From assembly GCA_014084085.1 (NCBI GenBank), contig NPFB01000007.1, positions 48,050 to 112,049 of the forward strand: 64,000 nucleotides of DNA. The letters run 5' to 3'. The position numbers were made by a program, and so were the translations under genes. Positions 46,749-56,608 of the stretch are shown here, piece by piece. The notes under the pieces were generated by a model, which was not told the origin of the DNA, did not search any database, and was given only the letters and a program-made list of their open reading frames with translations. Within the stretch, counting starts at the first letter, position 1. Each line of letters starts with the position of its first letter. Origin of the DNA: Hondaea fermentalgiana (taxonomy: Eukaryota > Sar > Bigyra > Thraustochytrida > Thraustochytriidae).

Positions 46749-49700
46749 TTATACAAGCATCATATGACACAGCGGGCAATGGCTGCATCCACGCAAGTAG
46801 CGCTCGAGCATTTTGCGACTGCAGCGACGGCACTTGTAGACCTGTCCAGCGCTTGCAGCTTCGTCAATCGTCTTTCCAGTCATCATGCAAATTGGACTCT
46901 TGTTAGCATGGCCACTGGCAATCTCCTCGACCTGTTCCGCAATGTCGGAGGGGTCGACGGGGCGGTTGGCTGTGAAGATTTTCAGGGCCAGGGCAGAAAA
47001 GGAATCGCGGTCCAACTGCGAGCAAGTCGTGCTCTTGAGGGATTCGAGGTCAATGAACGCCTTGGAGCACTGTCCCCATGCACCATTGTGATAGGCTGTT
47101 AGCGCAATGAGGGAGTGGACATCGCGCGCATCGAGAACGTCATCGTAAGAACGCAACTGCAGCGCGGTGATGAGGGCATCCTTCAGTCTTCCGTTGTAAA
47201 GCTGCCGTTGTGCAAGCATAAACAGATGGTATCCTTCTGCGCCCTTCCAGGCGTTATCGAGGGACCTATTCTCACCTGTGGCGGCATCGTGCTGCACAAG
47301 GCTCTCAAGCGTAGCAGCAGTCGTTTGCGCAGCTGTCATGTTCATGGTCGCGCGCGTCTTCGCACCCTTGCGCTTTGTCCCAAGCTCAAAGTCTGCATCT
47401 GGGTCTTCATTCGCCGTGTCTTGCTGCGTGAGCCCCATGGTACGGAGCTGAGTATCGAGCACACGCGTGCGCAACTCTTCCATCTCCATGGCAGCCAAGA
47501 CGTGGAGCTTTTTCGCATCGAGAGGGTTGACCTTGGTGCGACCGGCCTCTTGCGCGAGGCTCGCCAAGAGACTCGCGGCCTGCGTGCTCTTGTGCGCACG
47601 ACGATAGAGCTCGATGGCTTGAAGTTTCTCGCCCTTTTCGAGGAGGTGTGAGGCATACTTAGCGAGAAGGCCCTCAATCTGGGGAAACTCGTGCTCTTGT
47701 GCGAGCTCGACGGCTTGGTCCCATTGATTCAAGAGCACGCAGCAATCAATTGCTGCCTTGACGTCTCCTGCCTTTAGATATGCAGTACAAGCCGCCTGCG
47801 ACATGCCAACGGCCTGGAATTTTTGCGCAATGTCAACAAGGACGGGCGAGTTCTCGGGAATGACGCGGACAAGCTTTTCCAGGGAGGCATACTCCTCGAG
47901 AAGGTAATAGCATTCCACAAGGGGTTCGGGGTCCTTTGCCGAGGCGTAGTACTGGACAGCCTTGCTCCATTTTTGCCGCGAAGCGTAGTAGTCGCCAATT
48001 TCCCGCCAAGCGCGGCGCATGAGGTCGTCGTCGCCCCCGCCGCCCATTTGCACAAGCTGTACGACTCGGAACCAGTCACCCAGCATCATGCGGAGGTCGA
48101 CAGCCAAATCTTTGCGGTCAATGTCGCGGTAGAGTGCCTCTGCTTCGTCGAAACGCTCGAAATAGGCCGCGACCTGAGCGCGCTGCTTCACTTTGTCATT
48201 AAGAAGCTTCAGCGTTTTTACGAGCTGGATGCCTGGGTAATCAGCGCACTTGACAAAAGCCTTTTCGGCAATGGGGAATTCCAGTCGCTCGAGAGAAGTT
48301 TCTGCAAGGAGACGCCAGAGCTTGGGGTGCGAATGGCTCTCAATGTAGGTCGCCACGTCCTGAATGCTTTCGGTGCGAAGCATCTCGCGCGCATCCCGCA
48401 GAGACTTGGTGGGAAAGTCAACCAAGAGCTCGTTGGCTGGCGCGTGAGGCTGAGCCATAATCTCGTCGAGCATGACGGCCTTGATCTGTAGGTCTGCGTG
48501 GCCGCACAGGTATCCCGAACTTAGCACGGGTTCTTCTGGTTCGAGACCGCGAAAGACGTAGAGCCGCGTCTTTTCCATCACGGCCATTTGGTCGGGGTTA
48601 TCGTTTGCCCACATCATGTCCCAGGTGTCCTTGCGCTCAAAGTCAAGCTGTTTGCCACCGCTTTTATTCAGCTCGACGAGCGAAAGGACGCCGTTGATGT
48701 CGATGATCGAGATCTTTGAGTTGTCACAATTAAGAGCGATCTGCTGCGGTCGGCATTTGACCACCATTTTGCTCTCAAGGGTGAGATGCGGCAGCGTGTA
48801 CTTGCAGATGCTACCCGAGGCGCGGCCTACAACGAGGCAACGATCGTTGGCTGCAATGCAAGCAATTGGGTCTGATGTGCCGCGGCTGAGCAGGTCAAGC
48901 AAAGTCTTGCGCGTCTCGGCGGCCTTCTTTCCGCTTGGCTTGTCGCTGTCCGACAAGACGGCAAGTCCTGTCACACACGTGCGTGTGGGATCGATGTCAA
49001 TATGAATGACGCGTTCTCGGCCGGCCTTGGCTGCGCGGCCAGCGCTCTGTGTGGTGTGGGTCACGTCCAAGAGTGACTCCTGTAGAGACTGGTTGCTCGC
49101 ACTGTTGTTTCCTCCGCCATTATTTTTGCTCGAGTTGCTCGAAGCGCTCCCTGAGCTACCACCCATTGCAAGCCGGGCGGCCCCCGCAGACTGGTATTGC
49201 CAGACGTATACTGCCTTTTCACTAGCGACGACGACAAACTGGGGCGTCATGGCCACAAATGTCGGCTCGATGCTAATAAGCTTGGAGTCTACTGCAGACC
49301 CGATGGAATTGCAGAGGATAAGACCATACTGCAAAATCGAAGGTGCACCTGGCTTGGAGGCCGCGACGGCTTCGGAACCTCGAGTGGTAAGCAAGGCATG
49401 CTCGCCTGCGCCGCGTACGCCAATGAGGCGTTTGACATACTTGACGTGCCTCTCCTCTGCGTGCGTGTCCCAAAACACGACAGAGTGATCCTTGCGGTCC
49501 GGACGGTTGAACGAGTAGCAGAGCGTATTGGCAAAGTGAGACCAGCGATAGTCTGGGCGAATGTTTGCAAAGTAGATGAAAGAGTCGACCGCCAGGGCAA
49601 TTCTTAGCCCTGCACCTTCCCAGGTGAGTGCCGAGATGCGCGCTCCCGGTACCTTGAGCGTGCGCAAGTGCTGACCAAATGGGGTATAGAATTGCACCAT

Positions 49701-50723
49701 GCACATTCGCCGCGAGTCGCCGCTGGGAAGCTTTTGCACTTGCGAACCAGCAAGTGCGAGTACAGAGCCATCTGCACTCCACGCGGCCTTGCTGAGGAGT
49801 AGACCGGTGTCAATGAGCACGGGCTGGGGGCCGCTTCCATCACTGCTATCGATCTCTGTGAGGTCCTCATGGCGTGTATCATCCTCCGAGGCGTGCTTGC
49901 TCTCGCGCTTGGAGCGATTCTTGGAAGATGCAGCCGCCATGCCAGTGGGCTTGGCGACCATGAGTCCTTTGGTGATTTGCACGCATCCATTAGCAAAGGC
50001 AATGGCGAGATCCGGCGCGTCAATATCGACGTGGCCTCGCAAGCCATCGTACCAGTCAACGGCAATAATGCCACGATCGCTGTTGGAGCCTGGCTCGCCA
50101 CCATCATCGTCTTGCTGCTCATGCTTGGCGCCTGCAGCGACAAAAAGAGGCATGCGACCAAGCTTGTTGCCCTTTTGGTCAAAGATGAAGACTTTGGCCT
50201 CTTCCGTGGCAAAAAGAATCACACGGCCATCGGGGGACCACTGCACAAATTTGAGGTTGAGACCAGTCTCTTTTGCCCAGAGGCGGTTGCCATCTACTCC
50301 TCCAGCGATGACGCCACCATCAGCGTAGCCAATGCAAATGCGCCCACCATCAGCAGTCCAGCGCATATCTTTGACCACGCTCTTGTTGCGATTGTTGATC
50401 ATTTCTTCGAACCACATTTGCCGATGCAGCATCCACACAATGATGAGACCATATTGGTCACTTGTCGTCAGCTTGCGGTACGCTTTGTTCCATACGCAGC
50501 AGACCACGCCTCCTTGATGACCTTCGAGGCTTTGGTTCATGGACAAATTGGTCGGAGCCGCAACGCCGCGCGCCTTTGAGTCAGCGCTGACTTGCAGTTT
50601 GAGGACCTTGAGCAAACCATTTTCGCCGCCGCACGCAATCCACCCTTGGGCGGAGTTCCATGCAAGACTGTGAATTGTGGCACCATTCGGGATGGCAATC
50701 TTCTTGCTAAGAAAGACAAACAT
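46749..50723 (-). CDS. IFT121: Intraflagellar transport protein 121 (WDR35)
   Basis: 1324 residues. A component of IFT complex A, which carries retrograde cargo and membrane proteins in flagella. The start MFVFLSKKIAIPNGATIH and WNSAQGWIACGGENGLLKVL match the family N-terminus. NLSMNQSLEGHQGGVVCCVWN, LTTSDQYGLIIVWML, EEMINNRNKSVVKDMRW and YADGGVIAGGVDGNRLWAKE belong to the first WD40 propeller. A second propeller follows to about 650, then TPR-like helical repeats to about 1200 (EYASLEKLVRVIPENSP, LYRRAHKSTQAASLLASLAQ). The C-terminus is a Cys/His zinc site: CRRCSRKMLERYL, CSHCPLCHMML. A Ser/Asn/Gly-rich insertion in the second propeller makes it longer than animal WDR35 (about 1,180). Single exon, ATG at 50723. 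Confidence 0.96.
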   Translation of the reverse strand: MFVFLSKKIAIPNGATIHSLAWNSAQGWIACGGENGLLKVLKLQVSADSKARGVAAPTNLSMNQSLEGHQGGVVCCVWNKAYRKLTTSDQYGLIIVWMLHRQMWFEEMINNRNKSVVKDMRWTADGGRICIGYADGGVIAGGVDGNRLWAKETGLNLKFVQWSPDGRVILFATEEAKVFIFDQKGNKLGRMPLFVAAGAKHEQQDDDGGEPGSNSDRGIIAVDWYDGLRGHVDIDAPDLAIAFANGCVQITKGLMVAKPTGMAAASSKNRSKRESKHASEDDTRHEDLTEIDSSDGSGPQPVLIDTGLLLSKAAWSADGSVLALAGSQVQKLPSGDSRRMCMVQFYTPFGQHLRTLKVPGARISALTWEGAGLRIALAVDSFIYFANIRPDYRWSHFANTLCYSFNRPDRKDHSVVFWDTHAEERHVKYVKRLIGVRGAGEHALLTTRGSEAVAASKPGAPSILQYGLILCNSIGSAVDSKLISIEPTFVAMTPQFVVVASEKAVYVWQYQSAGAARLAMGGSSGSASSNSSKNNGGGNNSASNQSLQESLLDVTHTTQSAGRAAKAGRERVIHIDIDPTRTCVTGLAVLSDSDKPSGKKAAETRKTLLDLLSRGTSDPIACIAANDRCLVVGRASGSICKYTLPHLTLESKMVVKCRPQQIALNCDNSKISIIDINGVLSLVELNKSGGKQLDFERKDTWDMMWANDNPDQMAVMEKTRLYVFRGLEPEEPVLSSGYLCGHADLQIKAVMLDEIMAQPHAPANELLVDFPTKSLRDAREMLRTESIQDVATYIESHSHPKLWRLLAETSLERLEFPIAEKAFVKCADYPGIQLVKTLKLLNDKVKQRAQVAAYFERFDEAEALYRDIDRKDLAVDLRMMLGDWFRVVQLVQMGGGGDDDLMRRAWREIGDYYASRQKWSKAVQYYASAKDPEPLVECYYLLEEYASLEKLVRVIPENSPVLVDIAQKFQAVGMSQAACTAYLKAGDVKAAIDCCVLLNQWDQAVELAQEHEFPQIEGLLAKYASHLLEKGEKLQAIELYRRAHKSTQAASLLASLAQEAGRTKVNPLDAKKLHVLAAMEMEELRTRVLDTQLRTMGLTQQDTANEDPDADFELGTKRKGAKTRATMNMTAAQTTAATLESLVQHDAATGENRSLDNAWKGAEGYHLFMLAQRQLYNGRLKDALITALQLRSYDDVLDARDVHSLIALTAYHNGAWGQCSKAFIDLESLKSTTCSQLDRDSFSALALKIFTANRPVDPSDIAEQVEEIASGHANKSPICMMTGKTIDEAASAGQVYKCRRCSRKMLERYLRGCSHCPLCHMMLV

Positions 50724-51370
50724 AGTTCTTCTTTGCTTGTCTTGATCCTCCTTCTCGAGGTCAGCTGATTTATCGCGATATCAAAAAGTCTCTGCGTTCA
50801 GGCTTGATGGTGCTTTCTCAAAAATGACTCCACGACCTCGAGCAGCCAAACGAGGTACGCTTATCGTCCTGGGACAAGAACCAATGCGCTTCGCTCTTGC
50901 GTATAGCGCAGCCCTGCACAGCGCGGCGCAGAGCAGCACAGCACAGCGAATCTGCGCGCCCTCGCGCGCACGCGGTGGACCTTTCTTGGTGCTTGTTTGG
51001 AAAGCGCACGCCTCGCGATCTCAGCAGCACCTCAAGGTCTTGGCATTGGCGGGCCTTCGACGCCTAGAGAAAGAGAGAGAGAGAGAGAGAGAGATCCACG
51101 TACATAGCGAGCGAGCGAACCCCAAGGGCTTCAACGGTCACAAGCGGTTTCCTCGCCGCGGTGTGGGCTTGGTCTTTTGCGCCCATTCAGAACTTTCATA
51201 ACTTTCATAACTTTTTCCTTTTTTTTCATCTATCGTTGCACTCTTGGTTTGGGTTGTGGATTCAAGACGGTCGATCGGTCAACGCGACTTCGCTGCAAGC
51301 GTGAAAAGCATCCTTTGCACAGAGAATATGATCACGAAAGTTCTTTAGAAAAACAACATTTAGGCTAGGC
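50724..51370. other. Spacer between IFT121 and the Mei2-like gene
   Basis: Both neighbours are on the minus strand. It holds the IFT121 promoter/leader and the 3' flank of the Mei2-like gene. A GA run at 51068-51094 reads on the minus strand as a CT tract ending in TTTCTCTAG, a possible 3' splice acceptor of an IFT121 leader intron. GCAC/GCGC-type repeats lie at 50915-50950. Confidence 0.5.
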
Positions 51371-53869
51371 CTATTGCGAGTTTTGCGGTGGGAAATGGGG
51401 ACTCGGAGCCGGATTTTGCTCATGCTGTTGGTGTTGTTGTTGTTGTTGTTGTTGTTGCTCCCAATATTGAGGCGGTGCGGACCCTTGTTGCGAGAACTCA
51501 TACGGGCTGTAGTAGGAATACTGTTGGGAATGAGCCGACGAATGGTGAAATGGTGCCGCCGCTGCCGCAAAAGGTGCCCCAGCACCGGGGCCGGCACCAG
51601 TCGGGGCCGCAATTGCACCATTGCTGGCGCCAAGAGAAACATTTCTACTGCCGCTACCGATAGAAGCACCTCCGCTCATCCCACGCGACCCAGTTGTCCC
51701 CCTTTCGCGATCTCGATCGCGATCGCGATCCCGATCGCGATCCCGTTCAACACCTGAGCTGTGTCGCGTGGTCCCTCCTCTCGCCCCGCGCCCGCGATTG
51801 CGCGACTTGGACTGTGAATAGGCTACGGTCGTGGTGAGATCCTCGATCATGGAGCCGTCACGATTGAACATTACCGGCTGATACTCCTTTTCTTGGTCCA
51901 TGACACATGACTTTTCCAAGCGGCGTAGCAGAGCTTCGCAACCCTGGATTCGAGCATACGCAACCTCGCAAATCTTGTCGCTGTTGAACCTATTCCATCT
52001 ACGCTGGTTAAAGGTGTCGAAGAAGCTCGGAATGGTTTGCGGCTCATGAAAATTGATAAAGGCGTATCCAAGATTGCAACCAGCTTGAAAATCGATGGGA
52101 AGGTAGAAGAAATCGTACGTGCCTTGGAATCCAGTCTCGTCGAGCTCTTCGAGTACCATCTTTTGCGTGTACTTGTTGGGGATGTTCTTGATCATGACAG
52201 AGGCCCGATCATCCCTGCCACTGACAATGTTGTGAACGTTGATTTGAAACTCAGAGTTGTCTCGACCGCGTCCTGTCGTAGCTCCACGGTTGCTGGGCGC
52301 CGTGCTTCTCGGACGCCGATCGTTGTTGACGGAACTGCCGCTCGAATTTGCAGCAAGCGTTGCGTGATTCTCTGCGCGCCGAGCGCTTTCTCCACCCGGG
52401 GCCCGCGCAAGCGATTGTCCCGGGCGGCCGCGTTGGCCGTGAGGATTCGGGGATGCCGGAGGGTGGGTGCCGCCATGTCTCACCCTGCTGGCGAAACTTT
52501 GTGCGCTTCCTATGCTATTCGTGTCTGCATCGTGACTGCTCGAGGAAGAGGATCTACCGAGTGACTTTGTCGGTACAAAGTTGAGCTCATCAGACGTTGA
52601 ACGCTTCGCGGCCGCAGTGGCGGCTGCAATCGGGTGCAGCCCACTGCCTGCTTTTGGCATTGCGGAGCCACCTCCGCTCTGAGAACCAAATTGTGATGAG
52701 GGCCCCGGAGCCGGAGAGCGCGAGCGTGAGCGTATACTTCGTGTATCCTCAGCTTGGGCTCCTCCCGGGGCGATTCCTAGAGAGTTGATTGGTTTGAAAC
52801 CAACGTGATGGTCGCAGGACACAAAGTTGAAGAGAGACGTGTGTTTGCGTTTGAGGCCATCTGAGGCGGGGACGAGGCCGATGCCGAGCTGGTGGCGTGT
52901 TGACGCGGACCTCACAGCGTGCTCAAGCGCGCCGCGGCAGTCTCCGACTTTGTAGAATTCCACAAGGACCTCGTTGTCATTCGCCTCCTTGAAACTCGAG
53001 ATTGTGTCTGGCCGCGCCCCTAGCACAGAAAGAACAAAGGACTGCTCGAGTTGTGTTTGGTCCTCTTCATGTGTGCGGACCGCAAGCATGTCTTGTCGAT
53101 AAAGTACACCGTCCGGGCCCTTCCAAAGGACTCCGGGAACGCAATAGAAAGCTTTGGGTGGGCCCGATTCCTCTGCAAAAAGCTCCATCATGGCCTCGGT
53201 GTCGCGCCGGTCGTAAAAAGAGACAAGGACCATATCGGGTCCGTAGTGTACAAGCTGCGGATCCCCATAGCTTTTGATGATATCCAGGACCATGGATCGA
53301 TCAAAAGGCGCACTGTCATCTTGTTCCGTGTCGTCATCAGCGAAGCTACTGTTTCGAACGAGAAGAGAATTGGACATTGGCAATTCCAGCGTCTTGTACA
53401 TGAGTCGATGGGAAGTTTTGGGCTTGGCGGTTTGACCGTCGATTGATTCGGAGTCCTTCGTAGCAGTCACGCGCGCTCCTGGGCTACTAAGCTCAAGATC
53501 TTGGGCTTCCTCCATCTCTTGGCCAGAGAGTCGGCTCCGATCAGACCCGTCCTTTTTGCTTGCTGAAGCGAGAACAGCTTTTTGCTGGCTGGGCGATGAG
53601 ACACGTTCTCGTTGATACTTTTGCATCAGAGACCGGGCAGAGTCTCTGTCCATTGCCGCAGCTTCGTATGGTGGCATGATCAAGAGGAGAAAAGAGTCAT
53701 CTTTTGTCCACTGCGCCTTTCCATCGGACGACTGAGCAAGGCTCTCCGCCTCGATGAGTTCGTGTTCAGACCACTCATAGGCGTTATCAAAGTTTAATAG
53801 GTCCCACCCGCCCCAGGATCTCAATCGAGGACGTCCCTCGGCAACCGAGTCCGTATCGTCATCGGTCAT
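51371..53869 (-). CDS. Mei2-like RNA-binding protein
   Basis: 832 residues from ATG 53869, which has a good context (AAAATGACC); an earlier in-frame ATG at 54337 would add 156 Arg/Ala-rich residues that look like leader. Mei2-type proteins bind RNA and control meiosis or differentiation. Two degenerate N-terminal RRMs are visible: MVLVSFYDRRDTEAMMELF and EVLVEFYKVGDCRGALEHA, matching the VFVEFYDxRxAExAL signature of Mei2 RRM1/2. The diagnostic third RRM is near 550-655: ASVMIKNIPNKYTQKMVLEE, TYDFFYLPIDFQAGCNLGYAF, CEVAYARIQG. The C-terminus has an RGG-like patch, an Arg-Asp dipeptide run (about 708-720, from a GATCGC repeat at 51707-51745) and a Gln-rich end. The gene runs into the spacer before IFT121. 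Confidence 0.94.
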   Translation of the reverse strand: MTDDDTDSVAEGRPRLRSWGGWDLLNFDNAYEWSEHELIEAESLAQSSDGKAQWTKDDSFLLLIMPPYEAAAMDRDSARSLMQKYQRERVSSPSQQKAVLASASKKDGSDRSRLSGQEMEEAQDLELSSPGARVTATKDSESIDGQTAKPKTSHRLMYKTLELPMSNSLLVRNSSFADDDTEQDDSAPFDRSMVLDIIKSYGDPQLVHYGPDMVLVSFYDRRDTEAMMELFAEESGPPKAFYCVPGVLWKGPDGVLYRQDMLAVRTHEEDQTQLEQSFVLSVLGARPDTISSFKEANDNEVLVEFYKVGDCRGALEHAVRSASTRHQLGIGLVPASDGLKRKHTSLFNFVSCDHHVGFKPINSLGIAPGGAQAEDTRSIRSRSRSPAPGPSSQFGSQSGGGSAMPKAGSGLHPIAAATAAAKRSTSDELNFVPTKSLGRSSSSSSHDADTNSIGSAQSFASRVRHGGTHPPASPNPHGQRGRPGQSLARAPGGESARRAENHATLAANSSGSSVNNDRRPRSTAPSNRGATTGRGRDNSEFQINVHNIVSGRDDRASVMIKNIPNKYTQKMVLEELDETGFQGTYDFFYLPIDFQAGCNLGYAFINFHEPQTIPSFFDTFNQRRWNRFNSDKICEVAYARIQGCEALLRRLEKSCVMDQEKEYQPVMFNRDGSMIEDLTTTVAYSQSKSRNRGRGARGGTTRHSSGVERDRDRDRDRDRDRERGTTGSRGMSGGASIGSGSRNVSLGASNGAIAAPTGAGPGAGAPFAAAAAPFHHSSAHSQQYSYYSPYEFSQQGSAPPQYWEQQQQQQQQHQQHEQNPAPSPHFPPQNSQ

Positions 53870-55283
53870 TTTAGTCCCTTTTTCGGCGCGCTGAGCTCGG
53901 CTTTTGCCTCGACGCAAAGCGAGAGACAAATCGATCGATCTTCTTAACCTATATCTCTCAATCTGCCACCGCCGCCGCTCCGCCTTCTTTTTTGTTTGCT
54001 CTGCTGCTTGTGCAACTCCTGCTGCTACTGCTGCTCTTGCTCTCGCCACTGCTCGTGCTCGTGCTCCGTTGCTGGCTGCTTTCCTTGGCCGCCAGGCGTC
54101 GCGATTCCCGAGGGCGTCTCGCGCGTCGTCGCCGGTTCGGCCCGCCTCCTTTTCGGAGCGAGGAATCTGCGGGTCGGCGGGGCGGCGGGAGCCTGCCGTT
54201 CCAGGGCGGGCGAGGGCGCGGCGCGGAAGCAAGGCGTGCGCGCGCGCGCGCGCGCTCGGTGCTTGCTGCTCGAGCCCCGCGTCAATTCTGCTCTGAGGAG
54301 AAAGCGAGAAGAAAGCAATGATCATGACTCGGATCATTCACGCAGCTTCCGAAAGAACAGAACATAAGGAACAAATGAGCGCCAAACGTACCTTAAACTC
54401 GGGATCGTTCCCGTTTGGGAAACAGGTTCTTTAAGGCGGAAGATGTGGTACCAAGGAGAGCGACAATGTGGTACAAATCCGTTTCGGCGACCGGAGAAGA
54501 CACTGAAGAGTTGGTTGTTGAGGTTGAGGGATATAATTTCGGGTCCTGGTTCAGGGGAGAAAACAAGAGCGGCGAGTGCAGTGAGACAGAGGATAAGCTC
54601 AAATTACGAAAAATGCTGTGCTAAAGGCTATGCAAGTGCAGCCACGGCCGCGGTGGGGTGCTCCCGGAAACACGGAGGCACGGGAGTTCGTTTTTGAAGC
54701 GAACTTCCGCTAAACGGACGCCGCAACTGCTAAAAGAACTTCGTCACTGTAGAGAACGAGTCTATTCTCATCTAGTTCGCAGTGTCACACCACTCGCCAT
54801 TTATGACATGGCGACTGACTTGCACGAATAGCGTGCACTCGAAGCGAGTGTGTAGGTTTAGCAAGCAACAATAACGAACGAAAAGGGAAAGAGGGAGGAA
54901 AGAGGGGTGTGCGACGCGGCGCACGGCGCGGAGGCCATCTCATTCCACCTTGTCGAAAGAACACAAGCGTGAGGTGGTAAGCGAGAAAAGCAAGTCAGTC
55001 TCGTGCGTCCAGCAGCGAAGCAAAAGCACTTGTACGTCTGCCTGTGCGCCCGAACTGACGGGCGATCGCGTAGCGCAAGCGCAAGTGCAAGCGCGAGCGC
55101 CAGATCGCCGCAGCGCCAGCATACATCGAGTCTCCCGGCGGCCGAAGCTGCTGCGAAAGACCGACCTCCTTGCTTGAGTTCAAGGATACTGAAACGCGCG
55201 CGCGCGCGCGCCACCCTGTGTGTTTGTGTCTGTGTGCAAGCCTTGGCAAGAAAGTAAACAAGCACGAACAACAAGCGAGCACC
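53870..55283. other. Divergent spacer Mei2-like / kinase
   Basis: Non-coding. It holds two divergent promoters. From 53870 to 54337 it stays open in the Mei2 frame, probably leader. At 54391-54436 nested inverted repeats (CCTTAAA...TTTAAGG, with CGGGA...TTCCCG or GTTCCC...GGGAAAC inside) could form a stem-loop. GCAAGT/GCGAGC repeats lie at 55075-55105. No RNA gene recognised. Confidence 0.45.
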
Positions 55284-56585
55284 ATGGGCGGCGGCGCTAG
55301 CAAGACGAAAAAGCAGAGCATGGACACGTTCTACAAGCTTGGTCAGTCGATTGGGCAAGGCTCCTTTGCGACCGTGTACGAGGCCGAGCTCATTGACCCA
55401 GACCGCAAGACTGAGTCCGGGTTTCCCATTCCTTCGCTTGTTGCCATCAAGGCAATCGATAAGTCAAAGATTCCCAATGACGAGATTCCCCTTCTCCAAG
55501 AAGAAGTGACGATTATGCAAAAGCTCGACCATGAGAACTGTGTTCGGTTGCTGGAGTTCTTCGACGAAGAGAATTTCTTCTATCTCGTTCTCGAACTCGT
55601 CAAGGGTGGAGAGGTCTTTGACCAGATCGTGGCCAAGAACTACTACAACGAGATCGAGGCCGCCCATGCCGTGCGTCAGGTGGCAAGGGCGCTGGCTTAT
55701 CTCGAGGACAGCGGCATTGTTCACCGCGACGTTAAGCCCGAAAATCTCATTTACGAGTCGAACGCCACGGACGCAAACATCAAGCTGACCGACTTTGGAC
55801 TCGCCAAAGACATTTCCGGTTATAATTCGAACAAGCCTCTTAGCGACCCATGCGGAACGCCAGGCTACGTGGCCCCTGAGATCCTCTGCGGAATCAAGTA
55901 CGGTTGCAAGGTCGATACGTGGGCGCTCGGCGTGATTCTCTACATTTTGCTCTGCGGCTACCCGCCGTTTTACTCGGAAGACCAGCAAGAGCTCTTCCGC
56001 TCCATCAAGTCCGGCAAGTACGTTTTCGACTCGCCGTACTGGGATGAGGTGTCGGATGCAGCAAAGGACGTGGTGCGCAAACTCCTCGTCCTGGACCAGG
56101 ATAAGCGTCTTAGCGCCAAGCAGGTCCTCGAGGAGCCGTGGGTGGCGAACCCGGACGCGCAGCGCAGCGAAAACTTCGGCAAGCACGTTCAGGAAGGTAT
56201 TGCCGAGGTGCAGAAACGCAAGTTCAAGCGCGCGGTGCTTCGGGTCAAGGCGATCACGCAGTTTGGCAAGCTTATCAATGCGGAGGGCGGGGCGCAAAAC
56301 ATCTTCGCCGCAGCCCTTGCCGCCAAGAACGGCGAGAACGGCCAAGCTGCCAAAGGCGCGGAAGAAAAGAATGTCGAAGAAGAGGAAAGCAAAACGGCAC
56401 GCAACGAGAACCTCGAAGCGGAAGCTGCATCAAAAGAACCCACAGGCGCCGCCAACCCAGGTGCTGACGCAGATGCAGAGAAACCACTTGACGACAAGAG
56501 CGCCCTTGGCAATGTCACCGATGCCGAAGAGAGTCCGCGTGAGCCTGGTGACGAAATCAAGGAGCCCGACACATCATCTTCGTAG
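55284..56585 (+). CDS. Ser/Thr protein kinase, CaMK/DCLK group, N-myristoylated
   Basis: 433 residues from ATG 55284 (ACCATGGGC). The kinase domain (about 14-285) is complete: GQGSFATVYEA nucleotide loop, VAIKAIDK Lys, HRDVKPENL (His147-Asp149), DFGLAK (Asp170), CGTPGYVAPEIL, and WALGVILYILLCGYPPF, hallmark of the CaMK group. The N-terminus MGGGASKTKK is a typical myristoylation signal with a following basic patch, so the kinase probably sits at membranes. A basic amphipathic segment right after the domain (RKFKRAVLRVKAITQFGKL, about 315-335) resembles autoinhibitory/calmodulin-binding helices of CaMKs. The tail is Glu/Ala-rich and disordered. Tail to tail with the SH3-IQ gene, 23 bp between stops. 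Confidence 0.95.
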   Translation: MGGGASKTKKQSMDTFYKLGQSIGQGSFATVYEAELIDPDRKTESGFPIPSLVAIKAIDKSKIPNDEIPLLQEEVTIMQKLDHENCVRLLEFFDEENFFYLVLELVKGGEVFDQIVAKNYYNEIEAAHAVRQVARALAYLEDSGIVHRDVKPENLIYESNATDANIKLTDFGLAKDISGYNSNKPLSDPCGTPGYVAPEILCGIKYGCKVDTWALGVILYILLCGYPPFYSEDQQELFRSIKSGKYVFDSPYWDEVSDAAKDVVRKLLVLDQDKRLSAKQVLEEPWVANPDAQRSENFGKHVQEGIAEVQKRKFKRAVLRVKAITQFGKLINAEGGAQNIFAAALAAKNGENGQAAKGAEEKNVEEEESKTARNENLEAEAASKEPTGAANPGADADAEKPLDDKSALGNVTDAEESPREPGDEIKEPDTSSS

Positions 56586-56608
56586 AGTATCAAATGAGAA
56601 GTACGTTG

